This document shows, piece by piece, positions 1 through 8,697 of a stretch of 64,000 nucleotides of DNA. Under the pieces are notes generated by a model, which made no database searches, was not told where the DNA came from, and saw only the letters and a program-made list of their open reading frames with translations. Within the stretch, counting starts at the first letter, position 1. Every line of letters begins with the position of its first letter. The position numbers and the translations under genes were made by a program. This DNA is from Tichowtungia aerotolerans (GTDB taxonomy: Bacteria > Verrucomicrobiota > Kiritimatiellia > Kiritimatiellales > Tichowtungiaceae), in contig NZ_CP047593.1 in NCBI RefSeq assembly GCF_009905215.1, positions 434,001 through 498,000 on the forward strand, in the 5' to 3' direction.

Positions 1-140
1 TTCACAAAAAAAGAACCGGCGGCACAGGCATAACTGACTGAACCGCCGAGGATTTCCTCCCGTTTTTCACGCGGGGTTTCAATCGTGTCGATGCCGATCG
101 AGCCGACAATCACCAATTCGGGAGCGCTGGAGTTATTCAT
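1..140 (-). CDS. PfkB-family carbohydrate kinase, N-terminal fragment
   Basis: Truncated by the window edge; only the first ~46 residues are present. The protein starts at the ATG at 140-138. The visible part reads as a beta strand (ELVIVGSIGIDTIETP) followed by EEILGGSVSYACAAGSFF. That is the N-terminal signature of ribokinase/PfkB-type sugar kinases: the Gly-Gly of LGGS binds the sugar, and ATP-dependent phosphorylation would occur in the cytoplasm. It follows amaP by 4 bp in the same direction, so it is probably the last visible gene of the long ribosomal/acc transcription unit. The substrate cannot be told from this fragment. Nucleoside or adenosine kinase-like members of the same fold are alternatives. 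Confidence 0.72.
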   Translation of the reverse strand, partial: MNNSSAPELVIVGSIGIDTIETPREKREEILGGSVSYACAAGSFFV

Positions 141-144
141 AGAC

Positions 145-684
145 TTAATCAATTGGAGATGCCGGAGGCGCTCCGACTATTTCCTGAACTTTCACTTTGA
201 TTTCACGCACATCCACAATTCCCAGGCCATCACGAATGCTCTCACGCACGCGCCCCTGAAGTTTTTCAGACAACTCGGGAAGCCGGCTGCCGGTCTGAAT
301 CTTCACATCCAGATCGATGCAGAGCATATTTTTTTCCGAATGGATTTTCGGGTCCATGCTTACAACAGAACCGAACTCATCACCGATTTTGCGCACAAAA
401 TCACGCACGGCATTAATGCTGATGGAAACAGATCCGCTTTCTGATTCGAATGAAATATAGCGCTTGCGCGAGCGGGGCCGTCCAAAGGTTCCCAGATAGA
501 CCAGCACCAGCAGAATCAGGATCAGTCCGAATACCACTCCCACAAACGGGCTGTCGGTCATGGTGCTGAAGATAAAGTCACGGAAACCGGTATTGAAACC
601 GTTTCCGTAAACCAGCAGAGCGCTCCAGACCAGCGGGGTCAAAAAAATGAGCGCTCCGGCAAGTGCGTGCAAAAGCTTTTTCAT
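145..684 (-). CDS. amaP: AmaP-type membrane anchor for Asp23
   Basis: 179 residues. Two predicted membrane helices (about residues 5-27 and 46-67) are followed by a basic stop-transfer stretch (RPRSRKR) and a cytoplasmic domain with the beta-rich pattern of the Asp23 anchoring proteins. In Firmicutes AmaP tethers the Asp23 envelope-stress protein to the membrane. The role here is inferred from that architecture and from the asp23 gene 2 bp upstream. The ORF is open further upstream, but ATG 684 starts exactly at the hydrophobic helix and has a GGAGGG ribosome site, so it is preferred. The last gene before the PfkB kinase in this operon. Sequence similarity is moderate, so the name rests partly on context. 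Confidence 0.7.
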   Translation of the reverse strand: MKKLLHALAGALIFLTPLVWSALLVYGNGFNTGFRDFIFSTMTDSPFVGVVFGLILILLVLVYLGTFGRPRSRKRYISFESESGSVSISINAVRDFVRKIGDEFGSVVSMDPKIHSEKNMLCIDLDVKIQTGSRLPELSEKLQGRVRESIRDGLGIVDVREIKVKVQEIVGAPPASPID

Positions 685-686
685 GC

Positions 687-1118
687 TCAGCCCTCCGCCG
701 TTCCGGCCTCTGTCCGGCGCAACCCCTGCACCGACACATTCACCGCCTGCACAACCTTTCCTGTCATATCTTCCACTGCCTGACGAACTTCGGCCTGAAG
801 TTTGCCGCATGTTTCAGGAATATTTACGCCGTATTCCAACACAACCGTCAGTTCGACTGTGATGGTGTTTTCAGACTCCACAGCAACACGAATGCCGCGA
901 TCCCTGGGTTTTTTGCCGATGATATCAGCCAGTCCGTCCACCAGCGTTCCGGACAGCTCAACCACACCGGGAACCCGATCGGCAGCTTCATGGGCAATCA
1001 CTGAGATCACATTGTTATGAATACGAACGGATCCGAGCCCTGCATCATCCTGCTTGGCTTCCGGAACCGGATAATTCTGTCCAGGCGGCAGTGTGGTTTT
1101 GTTTTCCTTGTCACTCAT
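687..1118 (-). CDS. Asp23/Gls24 family envelope stress response protein
   Basis: 143 residues. After a ~28-residue polar N-terminus it carries the Asp23 core: strand-helix pattern VRIHNNVISVIAHEAADRVPGV, then the conserved extended segment TVELTVVLEYGVNIPETC and VVQAVNVSVQGLR. Members are abundant cytoplasmic proteins attached to the membrane by AmaP and linked to cell-envelope homeostasis. ATG 1118 has a good AAGGAG site. It sits between accC and amaP, so the acetyl-CoA carboxylase biotin subunits are co-transcribed with an envelope-stress pair. That is a sensible arrangement if both respond to membrane lipid demand, but this link is inference. Confidence 0.85.
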   Translation of the reverse strand: MSDKENKTTLPPGQNYPVPEAKQDDAGLGSVRIHNNVISVIAHEAADRVPGVVELSGTLVDGLADIIGKKPRDRGIRVAVESENTITVELTVVLEYGVNIPETCGKLQAEVRQAVEDMTGKVVQAVNVSVQGLRRTEAGTAEG

Positions 1119-1140
1119 GGCAATGTCTCCTTCCTATCGT

Positions 1141-2499
1141 TCAACGACAAAACTTATCATGCATAAACTTTTCGAGAAAAGCCGTATTATATTCCCCTTT
1201 ACGGAACCGCTCATCCTGCAGCAAGGCTTCTCCCAGCGGCACACTGGTGTTCGGCCCGCTGATTTCAAACTCCTCCAGTGCACGATGCAGCCGATTCAAC
1301 GCCTCTTCTCGGGTTGCTCCGCGAGCAATGATCTTGGCAATCATGCTGTCGTAATAAGGAGAAATGGTATAGCCACTGTACACATGGGAATCCACGCGGA
1401 TTCCAGGGCCACCCGGAAAATGGACCGCTTCCACATTCCCCGGAGACGGCGTGAAGTTCTTATAGGGATCTTCCGCATTGACACGGAATTCAATGGCATG
1501 GTGATGAACGCTGACTTCATCCTGCGTAAATGCAAGTTTTTCACCCGCAGCAACACGAATCTGTTCTTTCATCAGATCGATGTCGGTCACTTCCTCACTG
1601 ACGGTATGCTCCACCTGGATACGAGTATTCATTTCCATGAAATAGAACTTCTGTTCCTTTTCATCGTAGAGAAATTCGATCGTTCCGGCACTGTTGTAAT
1701 TCACCGCTTTGGCAGCCCGCACAGCAATGGCACCGAGCTCTTCACGCTGCTCATCGGTCAGTGTCGGACACGGGGACTCTTCCACCAGCTTCTGGTGACG
1801 ACGCTGGATGGAGCAATCGCGCTCACCGAGATGCACCACATTGCCGTGTTTATCGCCAATAATCTGCACTTCCACATGACGAGCCGACTCAATGTATTTT
1901 TCCATGAAGCAGTCCGGGTTGCCGAAAGCACTTTCCGCTTCGTTCTGAGCCATCATGAACCCCTGCGCGAGACTGACATCGTTATGCGCCACGCGCATTC
2001 CTTTTCCGCCGCCACCGGCCACCGCTTTGATCAGCACGGGATATCCCATGCTGCGGGCCAGCTCGAGAGCCTCATCCTTATCTCTCAGAATGCCTTCGCT
2101 ACCGGGAGTAATCGGAACCCCCGCGGCTTTCATTGTATCGCGGGCAATCGCTTTATCGCCCATGTTCCGGATCAGATCCGGAGACGGTCCGATAAAGGTG
2201 ATGTTGCAGCTCTCACAGATTTCCGCGAAATGCGCATTTTCCGCCAAAAAACCGTATCCGGGATGAATGGCATCCACGTCGGTGACCTCGGCCGCGCTGA
2301 TGATATTGGACACCTTGAGATAACTTTGAGCAGAAGAAGCGGGACCGATGCACACGGCTTCATCAGCCATTTCCACATGCAGGGACTCGGCATCTGCCTC
2401 AGAGTAAACCGCAACCGACCGGATTCCCATCTCCTTGCAGGCGCGAATGATCCGCAGAGCAATTTCACCCCGGTTGGCAATCAGTATTTTTTCGAACAT
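1141..2499 (-). CDS. accC: biotin carboxylase subunit of acetyl-CoA carboxylase
   Basis: 452 residues, the usual AccC length. N-terminal domain KILIANRGEIALRIIRA, ATP-grasp glycine loop VAGGGGKGMR near residue 165, and the lid and C-terminal segment EMNTRIQVEHTVSEEVT that carries the catalytic Glu and Arg. It uses ATP and bicarbonate to carboxylate the biotin on AccB, the first half-reaction in making malonyl-CoA. It lies 32 bp downstream of accB, and the two form the classic accBC pair. An AAGG site precedes ATG 2499. The carboxyltransferase genes accA and accD are not in the window. Confidence 0.97.
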   Translation of the reverse strand: MFEKILIANRGEIALRIIRACKEMGIRSVAVYSEADAESLHVEMADEAVCIGPASSAQSYLKVSNIISAAEVTDVDAIHPGYGFLAENAHFAEICESCNITFIGPSPDLIRNMGDKAIARDTMKAAGVPITPGSEGILRDKDEALELARSMGYPVLIKAVAGGGGKGMRVAHNDVSLAQGFMMAQNEAESAFGNPDCFMEKYIESARHVEVQIIGDKHGNVVHLGERDCSIQRRHQKLVEESPCPTLTDEQREELGAIAVRAAKAVNYNSAGTIEFLYDEKEQKFYFMEMNTRIQVEHTVSEEVTDIDLMKEQIRVAAGEKLAFTQDEVSVHHHAIEFRVNAEDPYKNFTPSPGNVEAVHFPGGPGIRVDSHVYSGYTISPYYDSMIAKIIARGATREEALNRLHRALEEFEISGPNTSVPLGEALLQDERFRKGEYNTAFLEKFMHDKFCR

Positions 2500-2531
2500 A
2501 AACAGACCTTGGTTAAATTCAGGAACGTCCC

Positions 2532-2996
2532 TTACGCCGGGTCGACAAGGAACAGAGGCTGGCCGAACTGCACCGGGCTGGCATTATCGACCAAAATCTT
2601 TTTAATAGTTCCTTTTACATCTGCTTTGATCTCATTCATCACCTTCATTGCTTCCACAATGCAAACCACCGTGTCCGCGGTCACTTCCGCACCCACTGCG
2701 ACAAATGCATCAGCATCAGGAGATGGGGCCGTATAGAATGTTCCAACCATCGGAGATGTAATTTCCACCAGACCTTCGTCGGCAGCAGCGGGAGCCGCCT
2801 CGGCAGCCGGAGCTGAAACAGCAGGAGCCGGAGCGACGGACGGAGCGGCAACCATCTGAGGGGCAGCAATGACCTGAGGAGCGTTATCGGAGCCCCGTTT
2901 CATTTGCAGGGTGCAGGATTCGTCTTCGAGCAGAAATTCAGTCAGATCGTTCTCTTTCATCATCTGAACGACTTTTTTGATATCTTTGAGTTCCAT
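2532..2996 (-). CDS. accB: biotin carboxyl carrier protein of acetyl-CoA carboxylase
   Basis: 154 residues. An N-terminal helix MELKDIKKVVQMMKEN is followed by a ~35-residue Ala/Pro-rich flexible linker (about 42-75) and the biotinyl domain, with the biotin-accepting lysine K118 in EAMKVMNEI. The Ala/Pro thumb-type linker and IVEAMKV context are typical of bacterial AccB. ATG 2996 is chosen because an AAGGAG site lies 7-8 bases upstream. The reading frame stays open 31 codons further, but that extension has no family similarity. Works with AccC immediately downstream. Confidence 0.96.
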   Translation of the reverse strand: MELKDIKKVVQMMKENDLTEFLLEDESCTLQMKRGSDNAPQVIAAPQMVAAPSVAPAPAVSAPAAEAAPAAADEGLVEITSPMVGTFYTAPSPDADAFVAVGAEVTADTVVCIVEAMKVMNEIKADVKGTIKKILVDNASPVQFGQPLFLVDPA

Positions 2997-3039
2997 CAGG
3001 CATATCTCCTTATTGTTGTTGCGAAAGCGGAAGCTACCA

Positions 3040-3546
3040 TTAAACAGCTTTTGAACGCAAGGTCTCGGGCAGCCCTCGTTGATGGGCATGCGTCACCGCA
3101 ATGGCCAGCGCATCCGCGGCATCTTCCTGCGGCTGTTCCTTCAGGCCCAGCAGGCGCATCACCATTTTAGCCACCTGTTCTTTGCGGGCTGCACCGACGC
3201 CAACCACTGCCTGTTTCACCGACCGGGGCGAATACTCGAAAACCGGCAGCGTCCGCAGCGAACAGCAGGCGAGCACCGAACCGCGCGCCTGGCCCAGGAT
3301 CATGGCTGTTTTAGCGTTTTTTGCGAAAAAAGCTCCCTCAATGGCGGCTTCGTCGGGTTCAAACTCCGTAATCAGCGAATCGACCTGGCGATGGATTTCG
3401 GCCAGGCAGGCGCTGTGTGCCATTGCGGGTTTATTGTGAATCCGTCCATAGGCCAGCGCCCGGAGCTGCTGCCCCTGCACTTCGATGACCGCGACGCCCG
3501 AGGAACGCAGGGAAGTATCGATGCCTAAAATCCGGATTTTTTCCAT
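3040..3546 (-). CDS. ruvC: crossover junction endodeoxyribonuclease RuvC
   Basis: 168 residues. Holliday-junction resolvase of the RNase H fold. The four acidic catalytic residues are in place: D10 (ILGIDTS), E70 (AAIEGAFF), D142 and D145 (EDAADALA), matching the spacing of E. coli D7/E66/D138/D141. It resolves recombination intermediates together with RuvAB, whose genes are not here. It lies between map and accB in a ribosomal-operon tail, an unusual place, separated from map by 79 bp holding a pair of TTCCAA palindromes. Confidence 0.95.
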   Translation of the reverse strand: MEKIRILGIDTSLRSSGVAVIEVQGQQLRALAYGRIHNKPAMAHSACLAEIHRQVDSLITEFEPDEAAIEGAFFAKNAKTAMILGQARGSVLACCSLRTLPVFEYSPRSVKQAVVGVGAARKEQVAKMVMRLLGLKEQPQEDAADALAIAVTHAHQRGLPETLRSKAV

Positions 3547-3567
3547 AGGTGAACTTTACAGAACTTT

Positions 3568-3604
3568 TTCCAAACATTGGAAACAAATGTTCCAACCTTT
3601 GGAA
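3568..3604. repeat. pair of TTCCAA-N3-TTGGAA palindromes (map-ruvC gap)
   Basis: Two perfect copies: 3568-3582 with core ACA and 3590-3604 with core CCT, separated by 7 bp, in the only sizeable gap of this part of the operon. Each arm is a 6-bp perfect inverted repeat extended by A/T. The stems are too AT-rich and short to be convincing terminators, and there is no following U-tract. Confidence 0.9.
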
Positions 3605-3625
3605 ACGCTGTATGTAAAAGATCGT

Positions 3626-4372
3626 TTAGACGAGGGTAAGAATGTCGGGGGCGGTTTTCCCGACCGCAACAGTATGTTCAAAGTGTGCGGAATTGGAGCC
3701 GTCTTTGGTAACCGCGGTCCAGTTATCGTCCAGCACTTTGACTTTCGGGCCTCCGATATTGACCATCGGTTCAATGGCAAGCGTCATCCCGGCTTTCAAG
3801 ACCGGACCGCGGCCCGGTTTGCCAAAGTTTGGGATCTGCGGATCTTCGTGCATATCACGGCCGATCCCGTGACCGACAAACTCGCGTACGACTGAAAATC
3901 CGGCTTCTTCAACGGTCCGCTGAATCGCAAATGAAATGTCGCCGAGCCGATTGCCTTCAACCGCTTTGGCAATTCCTGCATCAAGTGCGGCCTGGGTGAC
4001 TTCCAGCAATCTCTTGTTTTCGTCGGAAATTTTGCCGGCGGCAACGGTTACTGCTGTATCGCCGATAAATCCTTCGTACGTAATGCCGGTATCAATACTG
4101 ACGATATCGCCCTCGTGAATCACCCGGCGGCCGGGAATTCCATGAACCACTTCTTCATTAACGGAAACACAGATTTGGCCCGGATAACCGTGATAGCCAT
4201 AAAAAGCACTGACCCCGCCCATTTCACGAATCATCTTTTTGGCGAAATTGCCCAGTTCAATGGTGGGAAGTCCGGGTTCAACCATTGCTGCCAAAGCAGT
4301 CCGAAGACGGCCTGTCATTTGATTGACCCGCCGCATGGCTTCAATTTCAGAGGCGGTTTTGATGACAATCAT
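3626..4372 (-). CDS. map: type I methionyl aminopeptidase
   Basis: 248 residues, the size of the minimal bacterial MetAP. The substrate His H77 and metal ligands D94, D105, H168, E201 and E232 are all present (SIDTG, GDTAV, GHGIG, AIEPM, HFEHT). Removes the initiator methionine from nascent proteins at the ribosome. It follows adk by 10 bp in the conserved secY-adk-map order. It begins IKTASEIEAMRRVN, as family members do, supporting ATG 4372. Confidence 0.97.
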   Translation of the reverse strand: MIVIKTASEIEAMRRVNQMTGRLRTALAAMVEPGLPTIELGNFAKKMIREMGGVSAFYGYHGYPGQICVSVNEEVVHGIPGRRVIHEGDIVSIDTGITYEGFIGDTAVTVAAGKISDENKRLLEVTQAALDAGIAKAVEGNRLGDISFAIQRTVEEAGFSVVREFVGHGIGRDMHEDPQIPNFGKPGRGPVLKAGMTLAIEPMVNIGGPKVKVLDDNWTAVTKDGSNSAHFEHTVAVGKTAPDILTLV

Positions 4373-4382
4373 GATTGGTTCC

Positions 4383-5030
4383 TCAAGCGTTCAGCGCCTC
4401 AAGCGACAGCTGGGCAGTTGTTTCAGGGGGATTTCCTGCATCAACATTATGCAGAAGGCCTGATTCTGTATAAAAATCGATCAAAGGAGCGGTCTGCGTT
4501 TTATAGACCTCAAGCCGGTTCATGACAGTTTCTTCGTTGTCATCGGCGCGCTGATAAAGTTCACCGCCGTCCAGGTCGCAGATGCCCTCTTCTTTGGGAG
4601 GCATGTTAACCACATGGAAGATTGCCCCGCAGGTTTTACAGGTCCGCCGGCCGCACAGGCGCTGCACCAGTGCATCCGGATCAACGACCAAGTTGAGAAC
4701 ATGTGTTACGGTTCCATTAATTCCCGAAAACAGGGTCTGAAGACCTTTCGCCTGTTCAATCGTACGAGGGAATCCGTCGAACATAAATTTTGCATCAACA
4801 GGCTCCTGACTGATGCGTTCCTTAATGAGTTCCAGAATCAAATCATCGGACGCCAGCTGCCCATTATCCATACAGGCTTTGACTTCCAAACCAATCGGAC
4901 TTCCGGAACGAACAGCGGCCCGGAGCATGTCCCCCGTGGAAACATGAATGTACGGAGTGTGTTTCTTCAGCGTTTCGGCCAGCGTGCCTTTCCCGGCACC
5001 GGGACCGCCAAGCAGGACGATGGCTTCCAT
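4383..5030 (-). CDS. adk: adenylate kinase with zinc-type LID
   Basis: 215 residues. P-loop GGPGAGKGT at residues 8-16, AMP-binding STGDMLR and DGFPRT. The LID segment contains CKTC and, about 20 residues on, CDLD, so it is the zinc-binding (CXXC...CXXD) type common in Gram-positives and some PVC bacteria rather than the hydrogen-bonded E. coli LID. Catalyses ATP + AMP to 2 ADP. Its ATG overlaps the secY stop by one base (TAATG), indicating translational coupling. Confidence 0.96.
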   Translation of the reverse strand: MEAIVLLGGPGAGKGTLAETLKKHTPYIHVSTGDMLRAAVRSGSPIGLEVKACMDNGQLASDDLILELIKERISQEPVDAKFMFDGFPRTIEQAKGLQTLFSGINGTVTHVLNLVVDPDALVQRLCGRRTCKTCGAIFHVVNMPPKEEGICDLDGGELYQRADDNEETVMNRLEVYKTQTAPLIDFYTESGLLHNVDAGNPPETTAQLSLEALNA

Positions 5031-6382
5031 TATCTTCTTCCGGACTTCAGCTTTCCTTTCTTAAGGAAGCCGTCGTAGTGACGCATCAACAGATGCGATT
5101 CAATCTGGCGCATGGTATCAAGCATAACACCAACCATAATCAGCAGACTCGTTCCGCCGAAAAACTGAGCAACCGTAAAGGGAATCCCAAACCGTTTGGA
5201 AATAACAGAGGGCAGAACCGCAATCACGGTCAGGAAGATCGCGCCGGCAAGAGTAATGCGGGTCATCGTCCGGTCCAGAAACTCAGCCGTCGGTTTCCCA
5301 GGACGAATACCGGGAATGTAACCGCCGTGTTTTTTCAGGTCATCACCGATCTGTACCGGGTTGAACTGAGTGGCAACCCAGAAGTAAGAAAAGAAGAGAA
5401 TCATTACGCCGAACAGGGTCATATACTGCCACGTTCCATAGCTCAGGGCTGCGCCAATCTGCTTGGCACCTTCCCAAGGCAGCATGCTGAAAATCTTGGA
5501 AGGGAACATAAGAATGGCCTGCGCAAAGATAATCGGCATAACTCCGGCGTAGTTGACACGCAGCGGCATATAGGTGTGCTGTCCGCCGTAAACCTTGTGC
5601 CCGACCACACGTTTGGCATACTGCACAGGAACTCTCTGCTGAGACTGGGTCACGGCAACAACACCGGCAATCACGACCAGAATCATGATGCCCATGGTAA
5701 CCGCCATAAAGGGCGAATAGCGCACAGCACCGTCTACCGGTTTAAACATGCTGATCATAGCGCCCACAGCAGCCGGAAGACGGCTGATGATATTAACGGT
5801 AATGATCATGGAAATACCGTTTCCTATCCCACGCTCTGTGATCTGCTCTCCAAGCCACATCATCAGCAACGTACCGGTAACCATTGTCATCGTGGTCAGC
5901 AACAGGAATCCGATTCCGGGAATCTGAACGATCGCCGGATCAAAGAATCCCAATCCATTGGTCATCAGCGCCTTAGCCAGAACAAACGACTGAAAGGCGC
6001 AGAGGACAACCGTCAGGTAGCGGGTGTACTGAGTGATCTTTGCGCGTCCGGATTCGCCTTCGCGAGCCAGTTTTTCCAGCGCAGGGACCACAGCAGTCAT
6101 CAGCTGAATGATAATTGATGCGCTGATATATGGCATAATACCCAGCGCACCAACCGCACAGTTTTGCACGGCCCCACCGCTAAACAGGTTAAACATATCA
6201 AAGAAACCGACTCCATTGGCTCCGGAAGCAGCCTCTTCAATCGTCCGGGTGATCATTCCATAATCAACACCGGCAATCGGAATTTTTGCCAAAACACGGC
6301 AAAGAAATATAATTCCGAATGTAAAGAGAATGCGCTGGCGCAGTTCCTCAATTTTAAAACTGTTTACGAAGGCGGAAAGCAT
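5030..6382 (-). CDS. secY: protein translocase subunit SecY
   Basis: 450 residues with about ten hydrophobic helices. Family landmarks visible are the N-terminal amphipathic helix plus FLCRVLAKIPIAG, the plug/TM2 region SGGAVQNCAVGALGIMPYI, and the long cytoplasmic loop with QQRVPVQYAKRVVG. Central channel of the Sec translocon in the inner membrane, partnered by SecE and SecG (not in the window). Follows rplO by 33 bp, as in most bacterial spc operons. Confidence 0.97.
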   Translation of the reverse strand: MLSAFVNSFKIEELRQRILFTFGIIFLCRVLAKIPIAGVDYGMITRTIEEAASGANGVGFFDMFNLFSGGAVQNCAVGALGIMPYISASIIIQLMTAVVPALEKLAREGESGRAKITQYTRYLTVVLCAFQSFVLAKALMTNGLGFFDPAIVQIPGIGFLLLTTMTMVTGTLLMMWLGEQITERGIGNGISMIITVNIISRLPAAVGAMISMFKPVDGAVRYSPFMAVTMGIMILVVIAGVVAVTQSQQRVPVQYAKRVVGHKVYGGQHTYMPLRVNYAGVMPIIFAQAILMFPSKIFSMLPWEGAKQIGAALSYGTWQYMTLFGVMILFFSYFWVATQFNPVQIGDDLKKHGGYIPGIRPGKPTAEFLDRTMTRITLAGAIFLTVIAVLPSVISKRFGIPFTVAQFFGGTSLLIMVGVMLDTMRQIESHLLMRHYDGFLKKGKLKSGRR

Positions 6383-6415
6383 CGTGTAACCCCGCTGGTA
6401 GATTAAATGATTCTG

Positions 6416-6856
6416 TTAAACGGTCTCGCAGGAACCACCGGCGGCTTCGATCTTTTCTTTAGCCGCTGCGCTGAACGCAGAAGCCTTGACCGAAACTTTT
6501 TTGGTGAGCTCTCCGTTCCCGAGAATTTTCACCCCGTCAAAACGGCCTTTGACCAGACCGGCTTCACGCAGTACTGCTTCCGTGATTTCTGCGCCGTCAT
6601 CGAATTTATCGAGGGCAGCCAGATTAACCGGAGCAAACTCTTTGCGATTGATATTCTTGAAGCCGCGGATCGGAATGCGGCGAGCCATGGGCATCTGGCC
6701 CCCTTCAAAGAGCGGCTTGTGCGTTGAGCCTGAGCGGGACATCTGTCCCTTCTGACCGCGAGCACTGGTTTTCCCTTTTCCGGAAGCACGACCACGACCT
6801 ACACGCAATTTGCGGTGCGTAGATCCTTCAGCCGGTTTAAGTGTATGCAAATCCAT
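6416..6856 (-). CDS. rplO: 50S ribosomal protein L15
   Basis: 146 residues. Starts with the typical [12 protein letters not shown] and the glycine/arginine-rich [20 protein letters not shown] that threads into 23S rRNA, followed by [15 protein letters not shown] and the globular C-terminus. Located between rpsE and secY. In most bacteria rpmD (L30) lies between rpsE and rplO. Here only 16 bp separate them, so L30 is absent from this site. Confidence 0.97.
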   Translation of the reverse strand: MDLHTLKPAEGSTHRKLRVGRGRASGKGKTSARGQKGQMSRSGSTHKPLFEGGQMPMARRIPIRGFKNINRKEFAPVNLAALDKFDDGAEITEAVLREAGLVKGRFDGVKILGNGELTKKVSVKASAFSAAAKEKIEAAGGSCETV

Positions 6857-6872
6857 TTCTATAACCTCTTAC

Positions 6873-7376
6873 TTATTTACCGCGAACAGCCAGCGCCTCT
6901 TCCCGTGTGCGCAGGGATTCGAGAGCAGCCATCGTCGCCTTGGTTACATTCAATTTGTTGTTGCTGCCGAGCGATTTCGCAAGCACATCACGTACTCCAG
7001 CCAGCTCAAGCACAGCACGACAGGATCCACCGGCGATTACACCGGTACCTTCAGAAGCCGGACGCAGCAGAACCTGTGCGCCGCCGAATTCACCGATCGC
7101 CTCATGCGGAATGGTGGTGCCTTTCATTGTGACCGGCATCAGCGTACGTTTGGCAGATTCTCCCCCTTTGCGAATGGCATCGGTCACCTCATTGGCCTTG
7201 CCGAGACCGCAACCAACGCGGCCCTTACCGTCGCCAACCACAACCAATGCACCAAAGCTGAAACGACGTCCACCTTTAACCACCTTGGAGTTGCGGTTGA
7301 TGTGAACCACGCGCTCTTCGAACTCGGGCTTCTTTTCTTCTCTTTTATCGTTCTTTTTGTCGAATTTTTCTCTCAC
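6873..7376 (-). CDS. rpsE: 30S ribosomal protein S5
   Basis: 167 residues. Charged N-terminal extension rich in Lys/Glu (about 1-20), then the double-stranded RNA-binding-like fold starting [22 protein letters not shown] and the S5 C-domain [12 protein letters not shown]. Start codon is GTG at 7376 with AGGAG 8-9 bases upstream. Helps set decoding accuracy and mRNA helicase activity in the small subunit. Confidence 0.96.
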   Translation of the reverse strand: MREKFDKKNDKREEKKPEFEERVVHINRNSKVVKGGRRFSFGALVVVGDGKGRVGCGLGKANEVTDAIRKGGESAKRTLMPVTMKGTTIPHEAIGEFGGAQVLLRPASEGTGVIAGGSCRAVLELAGVRDVLAKSLGSNNKLNVTKATMAALESLRTREEALAVRGK

Positions 7377-7393
7377 GTCGGGCGCTCCTGATT

Positions 7394-7735
7394 TTAAAGA
7401 TTGAGGCCGGCTTCACGGGCACTGTCAGCCAGCGCACGCATGCGCGAACCGAAAGTAAAGCCGCCACGATCGAAAACCACCTGAGTGATCTCTTTGGCCT
7501 TGGCGGCTTCGGCCGCTTTGGTTCCGAGCTCTTTGGCTGTTTCGACCGTACACTTTCCTCCCAGCGAAGATACGGAGCACAGCGTTTTCTGTGCATCGTC
7601 GTCGATCACCTGGACGTAGATGTAACGGTTGGAGATGTGAACTGCCATACGCGGACGTTCGGCGGTTCCATGTACTTTGTTCCGCAAACGAAGGTGTCTG
7701 CGCTTCCGATAATCTGTTGTGTTTTTGACCTTCAT
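7394..7735 (-). CDS. rplR: 50S ribosomal protein L18
   Basis: 113 residues. Contains [20 protein letters not shown] and the C-terminal [21 protein letters not shown], the conserved 5S rRNA-binding signature of L18. Lies 2 bp downstream of rplF, so the two are probably translationally coupled. Confidence 0.96.
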   Translation of the reverse strand: MKVKNTTDYRKRRHLRLRNKVHGTAERPRMAVHISNRYIYVQVIDDDAQKTLCSVSSLGGKCTVETAKELGTKAAEAAKAKEITQVVFDRGGFTFGSRMRALADSAREAGLNL

Positions 7736-7737
7736 GA

Positions 7738-8277
7738 TTAAGCCACTGCCTTACCTTCTTTGCGGCGGATCTGTTCGCCTTTGTACTTAACACCTTTGCC
7801 TTTATAGGGCTCAGCGGGCGAGAAGAGACGGATGCGGGCGGCGACCTGTCCAACCAGGGCTTTGTCGCACCCGGAAACTTTCACCTCGGTTCCCGGACCG
7901 TTTACTTCAACGGTGATTCCTGCAGGGATCTCATACTTGATTTCATGGGAAAATCCGAGGGAGAGCACACAGGTTGTCCCCTGCATGACGGCTTTGTAAC
8001 CAACCCCGCTGATTTCCAGCTCTTTCACATAGCCTTCGTTCACACCAATGATCATATTGCTGATCACACTGCGGATGGTTCCATGCAGCGCGCGGGCCTG
8101 TTTGGTTTCCGCAGACCGTGCAACGATCACCTGATTGTCTTCGACAGTCGCTGTGATGACGGCCGGCAGGTCCCAGGCATTTTCGCCTTTCGGTCCTTTA
8201 ACCGTTACAGTCGACCCGGCAACCTTAACCTCCACTCCGGAGGGGATCGCGATGGGTGTTTTTCCTATTCTAGACAT
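7738..8277 (-). CDS. rplF: 50S ribosomal protein L6
   Basis: 179 residues. Starts MSRIGKTPIAIPSGV and has the two-lobed L6 fold with the ending EPYKGKGVKYKGEQIRRKEG, the diagnostic C-terminal motif. GAGGAA precedes ATG 8277. Sits near the GTPase-associated centre of the large subunit. Confidence 0.97.
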   Translation of the reverse strand: MSRIGKTPIAIPSGVEVKVAGSTVTVKGPKGENAWDLPAVITATVEDNQVIVARSAETKQARALHGTIRSVISNMIIGVNEGYVKELEISGVGYKAVMQGTTCVLSLGFSHEIKYEIPAGITVEVNGPGTEVKVSGCDKALVGQVAARIRLFSPAEPYKGKGVKYKGEQIRRKEGKAVA

Positions 8278-8298
8278 CGTTCGTTCCTCGTTTCAAAA

Positions 8299-8697
8299 TT
8301 ACCAAATGTAACAAAGCACTTCACCGCCGATATGTTTCCGGCGAGCATCCGTATCGCAGAGAATACCGGACGAGGTGCTCAGAATCGCGGTACCGATTCC
8401 GCCCAGCACGCGCGGCACGTCTCCGGCGCCGACATAGTGGCGGCAGCTCGGGCGACTGACACGGCGCAAACCCTGAATAACCGGCTTCTGATCCTCAATA
8501 TATTTCAGAAACAGCACCAGCGTGGCTTTGCCGTCGATGTTCTCAGTGGTGAATTCCTTGATGTAGCCTTCTTCTTTCAGAATGCGGGCGATTTCGCTTT
8601 TCATCTTGGAATGTGGAATCTGAACCGTGTCGTGTCCGGCCATATTGGCGTTGCGGATACGGGTCAGCATATCAGAAATGGGATCGCTCAAATTCAT
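8299..8697 (-). CDS. rpsH: 30S ribosomal protein S8
   Basis: 132 residues. Starts MNLSDPISDMLTRIRNANMA and ends with the S8 signature STSSGILCDTDARRKHIGGE. Its ATG overlaps the rplE stop (TAATG). rpsN (S14), which normally sits between rplE and rpsH, is therefore definitely absent from this position. Confidence 0.97.
   Translation of the reverse strand: MNLSDPISDMLTRIRNANMAGHDTVQIPHSKMKSEIARILKEEGYIKEFTTENIDGKATLVLFLKYIEDQKPVIQGLRRVSRPSCRHYVGAGDVPRVLGGIGTAILSTSSGILCDTDARRKHIGGEVLCYIW

Noticed and set aside
1093-2736. 547-codon open frame on the plus strand
   Set aside because: Antisense shadow of accC and accB, which carry unmistakable motifs.
5078-6118. 346-codon plus-strand frame
   Set aside because: Shadow of secY; translation is rich in His, Asn and Arg, without hydrophobic or domain features.
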